A DNA stretch of 64,000 nt, taken from contig NZ_CAOJCN010000004.1 of NCBI RefSeq assembly GCF_948329515.1, positions 248,001 to 312,000 of the forward strand. The letters run 5' to 3'. The first letter of the stretch is position 1. Each line of letters opens with the position of its first letter. The position numbers were made by a program, and so were the translations under genes. This document shows positions 42,534-52,438 of the stretch, piece by piece. This stretch comes from Cohnella rhizoplanae (lineage in GTDB: Bacteria; Bacillota; Bacilli; Paenibacillales; Paenibacillaceae). The notes under the pieces were generated by a model. The model made no database searches. It worked only from the letters and a program-made list of their open reading frames with translations, and was not told the origin of the DNA.

Positions 42534-43700
42534 CTATGTCCGCAGCGTCTCTCCGATCTCCTGCACGGCCTTGATCAAAGATACAATATCCGATCGCTCC
42601 GTAAAATATCCCGGGCTCGCCCGCACGGCTCCGGTCTCCGTCGTGCCTGCACTCTCATGTCCAAGCGGCGTGCAGTGGAAGCCGGAACGGACGGCGATGC
42701 CGTATTGACGATCCAGCAAGAAGGCCGTCTCCGAGGGATCGATCCCTTCTAACGTAAAGGCGACGATTGCCGTCCGTTCCTGCTCAGGACCCGGACCGAG
42801 GATGCGCAAGCCCGGAATCTCTTTTAGACCAGCCATCAGCTCTCGCGTCAGCTGCAACTCTTTCTCATGGATGCGCCCCACCGTCTCGCCCAGAACGAAC
42901 TTCACGCCCGCCGTAAGGCCCGCTATACCCGTTGTGTTAGGCGTGCCCGCCTCATACCGGTCCGGCCTCGTAGAGGGCTGCTCAGGCGATTCTGAGCGGC
43001 TTCCGGTGCCGCCGTGCATAAGAGGCTCCAGTTCCAGTTCAGGCCGGATGTAGAGTCCCCCGGTTCCCTGCGGACCCATGAGCCCCTTGTGACCCGGAAA
43101 CGCGAGCAGATCGATATTCATGCCTTCTACATCGATCTCCAGCACGCCCGCGCTTTGTGCAGCATCGACCAGCAACGGTATGCCTGCCATTCTTGTAACA
43201 TTCCCGATATCTCCCACCGGCGTGATCGTTCCGAGAAGGTTGGAACTGTGCGTGACGGCCACGAGCTTCGTTTCCGGCAATATGGCCTTTTTCACGTCGT
43301 TAGGATTCAACACCCCGTCTGCGCCAACGGGCAGATAGGTGATTTTTATACCCAGCTTGCGCCTTAATGCCTCCAGCGGCCTTCGCACCGAATTGTGCTC
43401 CATGGCCGTCGTGACCACATGATCGCCAGGCTCTAACAACCCCTGGATCGCTTGATTGAGAGCATGCGTCGTATTCAGCATAAAGGCAATATCGTTCGGG
43501 TTCGCGATCCTGAATAGCCGGGATAGCGCTTTGCGTCCCTCGAACAGCACTCTGCTCGCCTTCACGGCCATCTCATGGCTGCCGCGCCCCGGATTGGCCG
43601 CCGCTTCCCGCATCGTCCGCTCCATCGCTTCCAGCACGCCGGGAGGCTTCGGCCAGGAGGTCGCTGCATTGTCTAGATAGATCACTGGCTTTTCCTTCAT
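42534..43700 (-). CDS. Class V aminotransferase / cysteine desulfurase-like
   Basis: 388 residues from ATG 43700 (GAGGGG 7 nt upstream). A PLP enzyme with IYLDNAATSWPKPP, the His of TAMEHNSVRRP, Asp in VDAAQSAGV, and the PLP Lys in FPGHKGLMGPQGTGG (about 203). The C-terminus has SGFHCTPLGH, where the catalytic Cys of cysteine desulfurases sits. It matches the TIGR01977 class (EF2568 family), related to CsdA/SufS. The natural substrate is uncertain. Confidence 0.9.
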   Translation of the reverse strand: MKEKPVIYLDNAATSWPKPPGVLEAMERTMREAAANPGRGSHEMAVKASRVLFEGRKALSRLFRIANPNDIAFMLNTTHALNQAIQGLLEPGDHVVTTAMEHNSVRRPLEALRRKLGIKITYLPVGADGVLNPNDVKKAILPETKLVAVTHSSNLLGTITPVGDIGNVTRMAGIPLLVDAAQSAGVLEIDVEGMNIDLLAFPGHKGLMGPQGTGGLYIRPELELEPLMHGGTGSRSESPEQPSTRPDRYEAGTPNTTGIAGLTAGVKFVLGETVGRIHEKELQLTRELMAGLKEIPGLRILGPGPEQERTAIVAFTLEGIDPSETAFLLDRQYGIAVRSGFHCTPLGHESAGTTETGAVRASPGYFTERSDIVSLIKAVQEIGETLRT

Positions 43701-43760
43701 CGACAATCCCCTCGCTTCCGCCTTCGACTTCACCATCATACCACCTGCGCCAGTTTATAC

Positions 43761-43802
43761 GAAAAACGACCTCGCTCTTGACGTTCCAAGCGCGAAGCCG
43801 TC
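43761..43802 (-). terminator. Terminator after parB
   Basis: Minus-strand GACGGCTTCGCGCTT pairs with AAGAGCGAGGTCGT (13 of 14), followed by TTTTTCG, 46 nt after the parB stop. Confidence 0.8.
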
Positions 43803-43847
43803 TTATTCTCCGCTTCCGCCCCGGTCCCGGGTCGTGGATGGCAGATC

Positions 43848-44702
43848 TTATGCTTTGATCGCTTGCAGGATTTCGAGCAGACGCTCCAGATCCCCTTTGC
43901 TAAAGTAAGCCAGCTCGATGCGACCCTTTTCTTTGTTGGGTTTGATGCGTACCGTCGTTTGGAATCTTTCCCGCAACGTCTCTTCGATTTCTTCGATATA
44001 AGGGTCTCGCTTTTTCGTTTTCGCTTTTGCAGGTTTACCTTTTATGACGGCATCGATTTGTTGGACCGCGTTTTCAAGCTCGCGTACGCTCCAGTTGTTG
44101 TCCAGCGTCTGCTTGGCAAGCTCCTTGCGTTTGGCGTCTTCCTTAATTCCAGCCAAAGCTCGCGCGTGTCCCATCGACAATGTTCCACGTGAAACATGTT
44201 CTTTAATTTCCTCCGGCAGTGCAAGCAACCGCAGGAAGTTGGCAATATGTGAACGGGATTTGCCAACCTTCAATGAGAGTTCTTCTTGTGTCAGCGCGAA
44301 TTGATTCATGATCGAGTGATAGGCAATGGCCACTTCAATCGCGTTGAGGTCCTCGCGCTGCACATTCTCGATAAGCGCAATCTCCATGACCTGCTGGTCG
44401 CTATAAGCACGAACTACCGCCGGTATCGTCGGATTCCCGAGCAGTTGAGAGGCTCTGAATCTCCGTTCGCCCGCGATAATCTCAAAACCACGGAGCGCCG
44501 TTCGAACGATGATCGGCTGGATGACGCCGTGCTCGCGGATCGACTCGGCCAATTCCTTGATCGCTTCTTCTTCGAATGTCTTGCGAGGTTGATAGGGATT
44601 CGCGCGAAGCTGCGCCAATGGAATTTCTACGATCTTATCGTCTTCCTTAATAGAGAGAGACGTGATGAGAGCGTCGAGCCCTTTACCTAGCCGCTTGCTC
44701 AT
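43848..44702 (-). CDS. parB: Chromosome partition CTPase ParB (Spo0J)
   Basis: 284 residues. The CTP-binding N-domain has PYQPRKTF, the GERRFRA motif and IENVQREDLN. A helix-turn-helix follows (LTQEELSLKVGKSRSHIANF), then a C-terminal dimerisation domain. ParB loads at parS and spreads as a CTP-gated clamp, recruiting SMC. One parS lies inside the gene (44181-44196). It overlaps the parA gene by 20 nt. Confidence 0.97.
   Translation of the reverse strand: MSKRLGKGLDALITSLSIKEDDKIVEIPLAQLRANPYQPRKTFEEEAIKELAESIREHGVIQPIIVRTALRGFEIIAGERRFRASQLLGNPTIPAVVRAYSDQQVMEIALIENVQREDLNAIEVAIAYHSIMNQFALTQEELSLKVGKSRSHIANFLRLLALPEEIKEHVSRGTLSMGHARALAGIKEDAKRKELAKQTLDNNWSVRELENAVQQIDAVIKGKPAKAKTKKRDPYIEEIEETLRERFQTTVRIKPNKEKGRIELAYFSKGDLERLLEILQAIKA
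44181..44196. promoter_or_regulatory. parS site within parB
   Basis: TGTTCCACGTGAAACA: one substitution from the TGTTTCACGTGAAACA consensus. A palindrome intrinsic to the parB coding frame. Confidence 0.9.
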
Positions 44703-45456
44703 ACGTAATCACTTCCTTCGCCAGTTCGAGGTAAACCTCGGCCCCTTTGGATCTCGGATCGTACGTGATGATGGATTGACCGTGCGAAGGCGCCTCGCTG
44801 AGACGTACATTGCGCGGAATCACCGTTTGATAGACCTTCTGTTGAAAATACTTTTTCACTTCTTCAATGACTTGAATACCCAAGTTCGTACGCGCGTCGA
44901 ACATCGTGAGCAGAACGCCCTCGATCTGAAGCGAGGTGTTCAGATGCTTCTGCACCAAGCGTATCGTATTGAGCAGTTGACTCAAGCCTTCAAGCGCATA
45001 GTACTCGCACTGTATCGGGATGATAACCGAGTCCGAGGCTGTTAACGAATTGATCGTCAAAATGCCCAGCGACGGCGGGCAGTCGATCAGAATATAGTCG
45101 AATTCATTGCGAACCATCGCGAGCGCCTTCTTCAGGCGAACCTCGCGGGAGATGGTCGGCACCAGCTCGATCTCGGCACCCGCGAGCTGGATCGTCGCGG
45201 GAATGAGCTTCAGATTCGGCAGAGCCGTATCCACAATCGCCTGTTTAGGGTGGATCTCGTTGATTAAGATATCATAGATGCAATATTCCACATCGGCTTT
45301 ATTGATGCCGACACCGCTAGTCGTGTTGCCTTGTGCGTCGATGTCCACGATTAGAACTTTACGTCCCAACGTAGACAGACAAGCGCCAAGGTTGACTGCA
45401 GTTGTCGTCTTGCCGACTCCGCCCTTTTGATTGGCAATGGCAATAATTTTGGACAA
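44683..45456 (-). CDS. parA: ParA-type ATPase Soj
   Basis: 257 residues from TTG 45456 (GAGGTGA upstream), giving MSKIIAIANQKGGVGKTT, the deviant Walker A of ParA. Walker B is IDCPPSLG and the switch is VDIDAQGNT. Soj binds DNA when ATP-bound, segregates the origin with ParB, and controls DnaA. The C-terminus extends over the parB start by 20 nt. Confidence 0.96.
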   Translation of the reverse strand: MSKIIAIANQKGGVGKTTTAVNLGACLSTLGRKVLIVDIDAQGNTTSGVGINKADVEYCIYDILINEIHPKQAIVDTALPNLKLIPATIQLAGAEIELVPTISREVRLKKALAMVRNEFDYILIDCPPSLGILTINSLTASDSVIIPIQCEYYALEGLSQLLNTIRLVQKHLNTSLQIEGVLLTMFDARTNLGIQVIEEVKKYFQQKVYQTVIPRNVRLSEAPSHGQSIITYDPRSKGAEVYLELAKEVITYEQAAR

Positions 45457-45509
45457 CCCGTTCACCTCATCGTCAGCCGCCTAACTTGCTGGATTACATG
45501 CCTTCCCAA

Positions 45510-46343
45510 CTAGCTTGGATTGCTGTTGTTTTTCTTCGGTATCGTGATAACGATCTCGATATGATCCTCCAACTCGCGTTCGCTGGACTTGATCGGTATG
45601 CCGGAACCCGTCACCATATCAACTGACTGCCGTATCGTGTTGATGGCGAGCCTTATGTCTTTGGAAAAAGAAACGCGCCGAGCCTTGGCCGGTTTGCTCG
45701 CTTCAAGCAGAAATGCAACGCGCGTCTCTGTCTGCTTTACATTGAGCTCTTTTTCGATGATTTCCTGAAGCAGCTTGTCTTGTGCTTCTTCATTAGGCAG
45801 CGCGAGCATGGCTCGTGCATGACGCTCCGTGATTTTGCGTTCCATAAGCGCCAGCTTCACCGTCTCTCCGAGTTGAAGAAGACGAATCTTATTGGCAATG
45901 GTCGATTGACTCTTGCCCAGGCGCTGAGCAAGACTCTCCTGCGTCAACTGATGAAGATCGATAAGCTTCTGATAGGCGACGGCTTCCTCGATCGATGTCA
46001 GGCCTTCGCGCTGCAGATTTTCAATAAGCGCCATGGAAGCCGCTTGAGAGTCATTGATATCTCGTACGATAGCAGGAATATGTTCCATGCCCAGCTTCGT
46101 GACCGCGCGCCAACGGCGTTCTCCCGCTATGAGCTCGTACTTGCCGTCCCGTACGCGCACCACGATCGGCTGTATGATGCCTAGCGTCTTGATCGTCTGA
46201 CATAGCTCGTCGATCCGGTCGTCATCGAAGACGGACCTGGGCTGATAGGGGCTCGGGACGATATCCACTACGGCAATCTGCCGAACTTCTTCCTGGCCGC
46301 TCCGTTCGGACAGGCCGAACAAGCGAGATAACGGTTCTCTCAT
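45510..46343 (-). CDS. noc: Nucleoid occlusion protein Noc
   Basis: 277 residues from ATG 46343, giving [14 protein letters not shown] as in B. subtilis Noc; a nearby ATG (46352) has a poorer site distance. The ParB-like N-domain reads [23 protein letters not shown], followed by an HTH ([19 protein letters not shown]). Noc binds its own NBS DNA sites, associates with the membrane through its N-terminal amphipathic helix, and prevents FtsZ assembly over the nucleoid. It heads the noc-parA-parB unit. Confidence 0.95.
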   Translation of the reverse strand: MREPLSRLFGLSERSGQEEVRQIAVVDIVPSPYQPRSVFDDDRIDELCQTIKTLGIIQPIVVRVRDGKYELIAGERRWRAVTKLGMEHIPAIVRDINDSQAASMALIENLQREGLTSIEEAVAYQKLIDLHQLTQESLAQRLGKSQSTIANKIRLLQLGETVKLALMERKITERHARAMLALPNEEAQDKLLQEIIEKELNVKQTETRVAFLLEASKPAKARRVSFSKDIRLAINTIRQSVDMVTGSGIPIKSSERELEDHIEIVITIPKKNNSNPS

Positions 46344-46585
46344 GTCTTCCATCCCACCACGTTCATCAGTAATGACGTACCGGATACTGCTTAACCTACC
46401 TATGGCTAGCATGGATAGATTCATAGATTTATTAAGATTGGATGTTCTAATTCCGCAACTATTACGGATTATTCGACAGGAGTTTTGCTGATCAAAAACA
46501 CGAAGCTCCGCGAGAGCGTTACTGCGGCAAGCCGCACACATGGCGAATAGGCAGGGGATAAACCATGCCATAAGTATAAAGTGAC

Positions 46586-46620
46586 GAAAAAAGCGCCGCC
46601 ATTTCACGCCTCCGAGGCGC
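46586..46620 (-). terminator. Terminator between rsmG and noc
   Basis: Minus-strand GCGCC ... GGCGC stem followed by TTTTTTCG, about 150 nt after the rsmG stop. It separates the mnmE-mnmG-rsmG and noc-parA-parB units. Confidence 0.6.
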
Positions 46621-46715
46621 ATATGCGGCACGACGATTTTGCAATACTATTTATATTCTCTATTGTACGCCTGAATCCTGCTCTTGAAAAGAGTTTCCTC
46701 GGTTTGAAGGCCTTT

Positions 46716-46731
46716 TGTTCCACGTGAAACA
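46716..46731. promoter_or_regulatory. parS site (noc-rsmG gap, 1)
   Basis: TGTTCCACGTGAAACA, one mismatch from consensus, identical to the copy inside parB. Confidence 0.92.
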
Positions 46732-46748
46732 GAAAAATGTGGCAAATT

Positions 46749-46764
46749 TGTTTCACGTGGAACA
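46749..46764. promoter_or_regulatory. parS site (noc-rsmG gap, 2)
   Basis: TGTTTCACGTGGAACA, one mismatch on the opposite half, 33 bp from the first; the pair forms a tandem loading site 6 nt from the rsmG stop. Confidence 0.92.
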
Positions 46765-46769
46765 TGGAT

Positions 46770-47498
46770 TTATAACAGCGGCTGCTTTAAAGGAATTCCT
46801 GCCTTGCGAGGATATTCTTTGGGCGTTCTTCCCAGCTTCTCGATCACGATGAGCTGACGTTCCGATTGTTCCAGCGGTAGTTGAAGCTCTCTTGTATAAT
46901 CCAACTTGGCGCTTAGCAATCGCATGCTTTTGTTGCTCTCCTGGAGTTCAAGGGCGTTGTCGGAGCCTTTCATAGAAACAAAACGCGCACCCGGCTTAAC
47001 GAAGGGAAGACAAAGCTCGTTCAGCCCCGCCAACCGCGCTACAGCTCTAGCGGTAACCAAGTCGTAGCTGTCGCGATGTGCAGGTACTCGGGCAATATCC
47101 TCAGCCCTGCCGTGAACAAGCGTAACCGCTTCAAGCCCCAGTTCATCGACGACCGTCTGCAAAAAACGGATGCGCTTGGCGAGAGAATCGACGATCGTAA
47201 CCTGGATCGCAGGGAATGCAATCTTAAAGGGAATGGACGGGAAACCTGCTCCCGCCCCAATATCCGCCATTCTGAGTGCCTGTTTGGCTGCCGGGATCAA
47301 AGCCAGCGTCAACGAATCATAAAAATGCTTCTCGTAAACCGCCTCGCGTTCCGTGATGCCGGTCAGGTTCATCTTCTCGTTCCACTCGATCAGTAAGCGA
47401 TAGTAAGTCTCATACTGGCCAAGCTGAGCTTCGTTCAGCTGCAAGCTAAAGTCTTCCAGGATGCGGTCGCGGAACCAACGCTGCAATTCGTCTGCCAT
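46770..47498 (-). CDS. rsmG: 16S rRNA m7G527 methyltransferase RsmG (GidB)
   Basis: 242 residues. The SAM-binding fold shows MADIGAGAGFPSIPFKIA and VTIVDSLAKRIRFLQ; MNLTGITEREAVYEKHFYDSL is the N-terminal signature. It methylates G527 of 16S rRNA; loss gives low-level streptomycin resistance. Its start shares one base with the mnmG stop (TAATG). Confidence 0.97.
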   Translation of the reverse strand: MADELQRWFRDRILEDFSLQLNEAQLGQYETYYRLLIEWNEKMNLTGITEREAVYEKHFYDSLTLALIPAAKQALRMADIGAGAGFPSIPFKIAFPAIQVTIVDSLAKRIRFLQTVVDELGLEAVTLVHGRAEDIARVPAHRDSYDLVTARAVARLAGLNELCLPFVKPGARFVSMKGSDNALELQESNKSMRLLSAKLDYTRELQLPLEQSERQLIVIEKLGRTPKEYPRKAGIPLKQPLL

Positions 47499-49396
47499 TA
47501 GCTGCTCCTGGCCGCCGTCACGCGGTTGTAATGCTCCAAGTGAACGAGGAGGATCGAAAGGTCGGCAGGCGTGACGCCGGAAATCCGCGATGCTTGGCCG
47601 ATGTTGAGCGGCCTGATCTGAGCAAGCTTTTGCTTGGCCTCGGTAGCCAGCCCGTGTACCGCACCGTAGTCGATATCTTCCGGGATTCTTTTCTTCTCCA
47701 TCTTCGCTAGCTTCTCGACTTGGGCCAGTTGCTTCTCGATATAGCCGGTGTACTTGACCTGTATCTCAACCTGCTCCTTCATGTCCTCGGATAGAGCCTC
47801 GGAAGAAGGCGATAAGCGCTCGATATGCGTGTATGTCACTTCGGGGCGCCGAAGCAACGTGACGCCGTCTACCGTGTTCTGGAGCGGAGCCGATTCGATC
47901 GAAGCCAGCAATTCCTGCGTCTGCTCGTCTGGACGGATCCGGACCTCCTTCAGCCTCGCGAGCTCAGCCTCCACCTTCTGCTTCTTTTCCGTGAACATCG
48001 CGAAACGTTCGTCGGAGATCAGACCAATCTCCTTGCCGAGCGGCGTGAGGCGCAGATCCGCATTGTCGTGGCGGAGCAGAAGCCGGTATTCGGCGCGCGA
48101 AGTCAACAGACGGTAAGGCTCGTTCGTGCCTTTGGTCACCAGGTCATCGATCATGACGCCGATATAACCCTGCGAGCGCTCAATGATGACAGGCTCCAGG
48201 TTCTGCGCCTTGCGTGCGGCATTAATGCCCGCCATGATGCCTTGACCCGCGGCCTCTTCATAGCCCGAGGTTCCATTGATCTGACCGGCGGTGAACAAGC
48301 CGGAGATGACCTTCGTCTCCAGAGACGGCCATAGTTGCGTCGGCACGACCGCATCATACTCGATGGCATAACCCGTTCGCATCATCTCTACCTGCTCGAG
48401 ACCGGGGATCGAGCGAAGGATCTGCAGCTGCACGTCCTCCGGCATGCTCGTCGATAATCCTTGAACGTAGTATTCCTTGGTGTTGGCACCCTCGGGCTCC
48501 AGGAAGATCTGATGCTTGGGCTTGTCGGCGAAACGAACGATCTTGTCCTCGATCGAAGGACAATAACGCGGACCAGTCCCCTCGATCACGCCGGAGAACA
48601 TTGGCGCGCGATGCAGATTGTCATTGATGATCTTATGAGTATCCTCGGAGGTATAAGTCAGCCAGCATGGCAGCTGCTCGTTCGCGCGTTCCGAATACTC
48701 CGTCTCGAAGGAAAAGTACTTGGGCTTATCGTCGCCGGGCTGAATCTCCGTCTTCGAGAAGTCGATGGTATCCTTATGCACGCGCGGCGGCGTGCCCGTC
48801 TTGAACCGCACGAGCTTCAAGCCGTGCTCGCGCAGCGACTCGGACAATCTCACCGACGGCTGCTGATTGTTCGGACCGCTCTCGTACATGAGCTCGCCCA
48901 TAATAACCTTGCCTCGCAAGTAGGTGCCGGTCGTGATGACGACGGTCTTGGACCGGTATTCCGCCCCAGTCTTCGTCACAACGCCTCTACATACGCCGTC
49001 TTCAACGATGAGCTCTTCCGCCATGCCTTGGCGAAGCGTCAGCTTTTCCTCCCGCTCGATGGTCTCCTTCATCGCATTTTGGTACAGGAACTTGTCAGCT
49101 TGCGCGCGGAGCGCATGAACAGCGGGACCCTTGCCCGTATTCAGCATCCGCATCTGGATAAAGGTCTTATCGATGTTACGCCCCATCTCACCACCGAGCG
49201 CATCGATCTCGCGAACGACATGTCCCTTCGCCGGTCCGCCTACCGATGGATTGCAAGGCATAAAGGCGATCATATCTAGGTTAATCGTGAGCAGCAGCGT
49301 CTCGCAGCCCATCCGTGCGGCAGACAGCGCAGCCTCCACGCCTGCATGCCCGGCGCCGACGACGATGACGTCGTACTCGCCTGCTATATATCCCAC
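47498..49396 (-). CDS. mnmG: tRNA U34 carboxymethylaminomethyl synthesis FAD enzyme MnmG (GidA)
   Basis: 632 residues. The N-terminal FAD site is [19 protein letters not shown], then [21 protein letters not shown] and the C-terminal helical domain that contacts MnmE ([13 protein letters not shown]). With MnmE it installs the xm5 group on wobble uridine of split-box tRNAs. In the mnmE-mnmG-rsmG unit, 33 nt after mnmE. Confidence 0.98.
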   Translation of the reverse strand: MGYIAGEYDVIVVGAGHAGVEAALSAARMGCETLLLTINLDMIAFMPCNPSVGGPAKGHVVREIDALGGEMGRNIDKTFIQMRMLNTGKGPAVHALRAQADKFLYQNAMKETIEREEKLTLRQGMAEELIVEDGVCRGVVTKTGAEYRSKTVVITTGTYLRGKVIMGELMYESGPNNQQPSVRLSESLREHGLKLVRFKTGTPPRVHKDTIDFSKTEIQPGDDKPKYFSFETEYSERANEQLPCWLTYTSEDTHKIINDNLHRAPMFSGVIEGTGPRYCPSIEDKIVRFADKPKHQIFLEPEGANTKEYYVQGLSTSMPEDVQLQILRSIPGLEQVEMMRTGYAIEYDAVVPTQLWPSLETKVISGLFTAGQINGTSGYEEAAGQGIMAGINAARKAQNLEPVIIERSQGYIGVMIDDLVTKGTNEPYRLLTSRAEYRLLLRHDNADLRLTPLGKEIGLISDERFAMFTEKKQKVEAELARLKEVRIRPDEQTQELLASIESAPLQNTVDGVTLLRRPEVTYTHIERLSPSSEALSEDMKEQVEIQVKYTGYIEKQLAQVEKLAKMEKKRIPEDIDYGAVHGLATEAKQKLAQIRPLNIGQASRISGVTPADLSILLVHLEHYNRVTAARSS

Positions 49397-49429
49397 TGTG
49401 GATACACCCCTTTTTTAATTTGTAAATAT

Positions 49430-50806
49430 TTATTTTCCCAAGCAGAATTTAGAAAATATCTGATCGAGCAGCGATTCGGAAGCCGTGTCGCCCACGATCT
49501 CGCCCAGCGACTCCCACGCGGCCGCGATGTCGATCTGGATCAGATCGACAGGCAATCCCTGATCCGCACCGTCGATCGCATCACGCAGAGAACGGGCCGC
49601 CGCATGCAGGAGCGATATATGCCGAACGTTGCTAACGTACGTGGCATCCGCCGATTCGATGCCCCCGCTCAGGAACAGCTTGGACACCGCTCGTTCGAGC
49701 TCCTCCATGCCGAAGCCTTCCTTGGCCGATAGAGAGACGATACGTTCCGCCGGATAGAGCGTGCGTACCTCTGCCTCTTCCAGGCGGGGCGCCAGATCGG
49801 ATTTGTTCAAGACGACGATCGTCGGACGGTCTCTCAGCTCGTCCAGTAGACGCCGCTCTTCCTCGTGCAGCGCCTCGCTGCGGCTGACCACGAGCAGGAT
49901 TAGATCCGCGTCGCCCAACGCGCCACGCGACCGCTCTACGCCGATCCGCTCGACGACGTCCTCCGTCTCCCGGATGCCGGCCGTATCGAGCAGCCGCAGC
50001 GGTATGCCCGACAGCGTGACAGACTCTTCGACGATATCCCGCGTCGTACCGGGGATGTCGGTCACGATCGCCCGATTCTCCTTCACCAGCGCGTTCAAGA
50101 GCGAAGACTTGCCCGCATTGGGGCGTCCGACGATGGCCGTCACGATGCCCTCCCGGAGGATCTTGCCCTCCGCGGCCGTCTGCAGGAGCGTATCCACCTG
50201 ACGAAGCACCGCTATGCAGTTGTCCCGAATCACGCCTGCCGTCACTTCGGCGACATCATGCTCCGGGTAGTCGATATTCACCTCGACGTGCGCGAGCAGC
50301 TCGATCAACTGTTCCTTCAGCGGTACGAGGCGCTTCGACAGCGCACCCTCCGCTTGCTTGCGCGCCACCTGGAAGGCCTTGGACGACTTCGATCGAATCA
50401 AGTCGATGACCGCCTCCGCCTGTGCCAGATCGATCCGGCCGTTCAGGAACGCCCGCTTGGTGAACTCCCCGGGCTCCGCCATGCGAATGCCGCTGCGCAG
50501 CAGCAGCTCGAGAACAGACTGTACGGCGACGATTCCCCCGTGCGTACTGATCTCGACGACGTCCTCCGCAGTGAACGAGCGAGGTCCCTTCATCACGGTG
50601 ACCAGCACTTCATCGAGCACGCTCCCGCTGTCAGGATCTTGGATCCATCCGTAATGCACGGTATGCGTCGGTACCTGGCGCAGGTCCTCGCGCGACTTAA
50701 ACAGCGGCGCAACCCTTGCTACAGCCTCCGCACCACTCACGCGAACGACGGCGATACTGCCTTCTCCAAGCGCAGTCGCCACCGCAGCTATCGTATCTTC
50801 ATTCAT
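49430..50806 (-). CDS. mnmE: tRNA modification GTPase MnmE (TrmE)
   Basis: 458 residues. The N-terminal tetrahydrofolate-binding domain (about 1-118) is followed by helices and an inserted G domain with GRPNAGKSSLLNALV (about 226), DIPGTTRD, DTAGI, NKSD and SAKEG. It ends FCLGK, the conserved C(I/L)GK with the catalytic Cys. It partners MnmG in tRNA wobble uridine modification. Confidence 0.98.
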   Translation of the reverse strand: MNEDTIAAVATALGEGSIAVVRVSGAEAVARVAPLFKSREDLRQVPTHTVHYGWIQDPDSGSVLDEVLVTVMKGPRSFTAEDVVEISTHGGIVAVQSVLELLLRSGIRMAEPGEFTKRAFLNGRIDLAQAEAVIDLIRSKSSKAFQVARKQAEGALSKRLVPLKEQLIELLAHVEVNIDYPEHDVAEVTAGVIRDNCIAVLRQVDTLLQTAAEGKILREGIVTAIVGRPNAGKSSLLNALVKENRAIVTDIPGTTRDIVEESVTLSGIPLRLLDTAGIRETEDVVERIGVERSRGALGDADLILLVVSRSEALHEEERRLLDELRDRPTIVVLNKSDLAPRLEEAEVRTLYPAERIVSLSAKEGFGMEELERAVSKLFLSGGIESADATYVSNVRHISLLHAAARSLRDAIDGADQGLPVDLIQIDIAAAWESLGEIVGDTASESLLDQIFSKFCLGK

Positions 50807-50860
50807 ATCGTTCCCTCATTTAGCGCTAAGCTCATATATTCGCCATGAACTGCCATAAAC

Positions 50861-50902
50861 AAAAAACGCAATGGTCCGCTTGCATCTGCAAGCCATTGCG
50901 CT
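50861..50902 (-). terminator. khpB terminator
   Basis: Minus-strand CGCAATGG / CCATTGCG with an inner CTTGC/GCAAG stem, followed by TTTTTT, 11 nt after the khpB stop. Confidence 0.85.
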
Positions 50903-50913
50903 TAAACATTCAT

Positions 50914-51531
50914 TCACTTGATAGCAATGACGACGCAGCGGTTCGGTTCATCGCCTTGACTGTAGGTACGAACGTTCGGATAGCCTTGTAGCTTGGCATG
51001 GATGATCTTCCGTTCGGATGCGCTCATCGGCTCGAGTACGATGTCCTTCCTCGTCTTCGCGGCGCGAAGCGCCATTCGCTCGGACAGGGATTCCAGCGTC
51101 TCTCTGCGCCGCTGCCGGAACTGCTCGGCATCGAGCGTGATGCGCACATGACGGTCGGAGTGACGGTTCGCGACGATATTGGCCAAGTACTGGAGCGCGT
51201 CCAGCGTCTGCCCTCTGCGTCCGATCAGCATGCCCAGGTTCGCGCCTGTCAAGTTGATCCGGACTTCGTCGGAACCGGCGTCCCGTTCGATCTCCACGGT
51301 CGAATGCATGGCGTCGGTCACTTCCTGGAGAAAAGCAACCGCGTGATCGACGCCGTCCGGCAGCAGTTCTACCTGCACGCGGGCTTCCTTGGCGCCGATC
51401 AGCCCGAACAGTCCCTTGCTGGGCTGTTCGAGCACGGTCACTTTAACGCGGTCTTCACTTACCCCGAGAGTGACGAGGCTTTTTCTTACCGCTTCCTCCA
51501 CCGACTTTCCTGTTGCTTCGACCTTTTTCAT
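50914..51531 (-). CDS. khpB: RNA-binding protein KhpB (Jag)
   Basis: 205 residues from ATG 51531 (GGAGG 9 nt upstream, inside the yidC 3' end). The Jag_N domain begins MKKVEATGKSVEEAVRKSL. The KH domain has GMLIGRRGQTLDALQYLANI, and the R3H domain SASERKIIHAKLQGYP ... SQGDEPNR. With KhpA it binds RNA and influences cell elongation and division. Its first 77 nt overlap yidC in a different frame. Confidence 0.95.
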   Translation of the reverse strand: MKKVEATGKSVEEAVRKSLVTLGVSEDRVKVTVLEQPSKGLFGLIGAKEARVQVELLPDGVDHAVAFLQEVTDAMHSTVEIERDAGSDEVRINLTGANLGMLIGRRGQTLDALQYLANIVANRHSDRHVRITLDAEQFRQRRRETLESLSERMALRAAKTRKDIVLEPMSASERKIIHAKLQGYPNVRTYSQGDEPNRCVVIAIK

Positions 51532-52312
51532 CTGCGATGGCCTCCTTGCCGTTGCCTTGCGGCTCGGCTTTGCGTCCATACATGAAATAGTTCTGCGTGA
51601 TCGTGTAGATGTTACTGTAGATCCAGTACAGCGGCAGCGCGGCCGGGAACGAGAGCGCCATCACGAAGATGAGCACCGGGAAGATGAGCATCAATCCCTT
51701 CATCGCGCCCATCTGCTGCGGCTGCTGGGACTGCATCATCTTCGATTGAACGAAGGTCGTCAGCGCGGCGATAACGGGGAGAACGTAGAACTTGTCCGGC
51801 TGACCCAGCTGGAGCCACAGGAATGTATGATCGTATACGTTGGAATTGACGGTAATCGCACGGTACAGCGCGATAAAAATCGGCATCTGTATGATCAGCG
51901 GGAAACATCCTGCAAGCGGGTTGACCTGATGCTCCTGGTAGAGCTTCATCATCTCTTCCTGCTGCTTGCGCGTGTCGTCCTTGTGCTTCTCGCGGATCTC
52001 CTTCATCTGAGGCTGCAGCTTCTGCATCGCCTTCGTGCTCTTGTACTGCTTGATCATGAGCGGCAGAATAATCGTCCGCACGATAATCACGAGCAGAAGA
52101 ATCGCCAGACCGTACTCGCCGTTGAACCACTCGGCGAACTTGTCCAGCATCAGCGAGAACCAATACACGACGTTGCTGTCCCACCAGCCTCCGCTATCGG
52201 CGAGATCTTGCGTCGTCTTCCTTGTGGTGGGCGGCGTACATCCGGACAGGAATACCATCAAGGAGACCAGGAGACCGGAGACCATCCAGAATTTGCGATT
52301 GCGCAACAACAA
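51455..52312 (-). CDS. yidC: Membrane protein insertase YidC (SpoIIIJ/OxaA)
   Basis: 285 residues from the first of three TTG codons at 52312 (GAGGGGAG at spacing 9; the following TTGs are alternatives). A lipoprotein signal with lipobox LSGC (about Cys25) is followed by five transmembrane segments and the conserved Arg in VIIVRTIILPLMIKQ. YidC inserts and folds membrane proteins; the SpoIIIJ paralogue also serves sigma-G activation in sporulation. Order rnpA-yidC-khpB, 126 nt after rnpA; no yidD gene is seen in the gap. Confidence 0.94.
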   Translation of the reverse strand: MLLRNRKFWMVSGLLVSLMVFLSGCTPPTTRKTTQDLADSGGWWDSNVVYWFSLMLDKFAEWFNGEYGLAILLLVIIVRTIILPLMIKQYKSTKAMQKLQPQMKEIREKHKDDTRKQQEEMMKLYQEHQVNPLAGCFPLIIQMPIFIALYRAITVNSNVYDHTFLWLQLGQPDKFYVLPVIAALTTFVQSKMMQSQQPQQMGAMKGLMLIFPVLIFVMALSFPAALPLYWIYSNIYTITQNYFMYGRKAEPQGNGKEAIADEKGRSNRKVGGGSGKKKPRHSRGK

Positions 52313-52438
52313 ACCTCAAAACTCCCCTCTAAAATAACCCCGCGGGGCGGGGCCGTGACTTCGTAGCCAAAACGGGACTTTACGGGGATTGAGCCGTCTC
52401 ATTCAAAGCCCAAAACACAAGTCAACTATACCATAAGA

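Larger units (their letters stand above)
46353..46769. other. Gene-free stretch between noc and rsmG
   Basis: 417 nt with no credible gene. It holds the rsmG-side terminator, two parS sites and a weak noc promoter candidate, described separately (minus-strand TTGATC, 16 nt, AATAAT near 46470-46500). Open frames extending into it from noc lack ribosome sites. Confidence 0.6.

Noticed and set aside
52313..52438. yidD gene between rnpA and yidC
   Set aside because: The 126-nt gap is too short and contains only a GC-rich hairpin.
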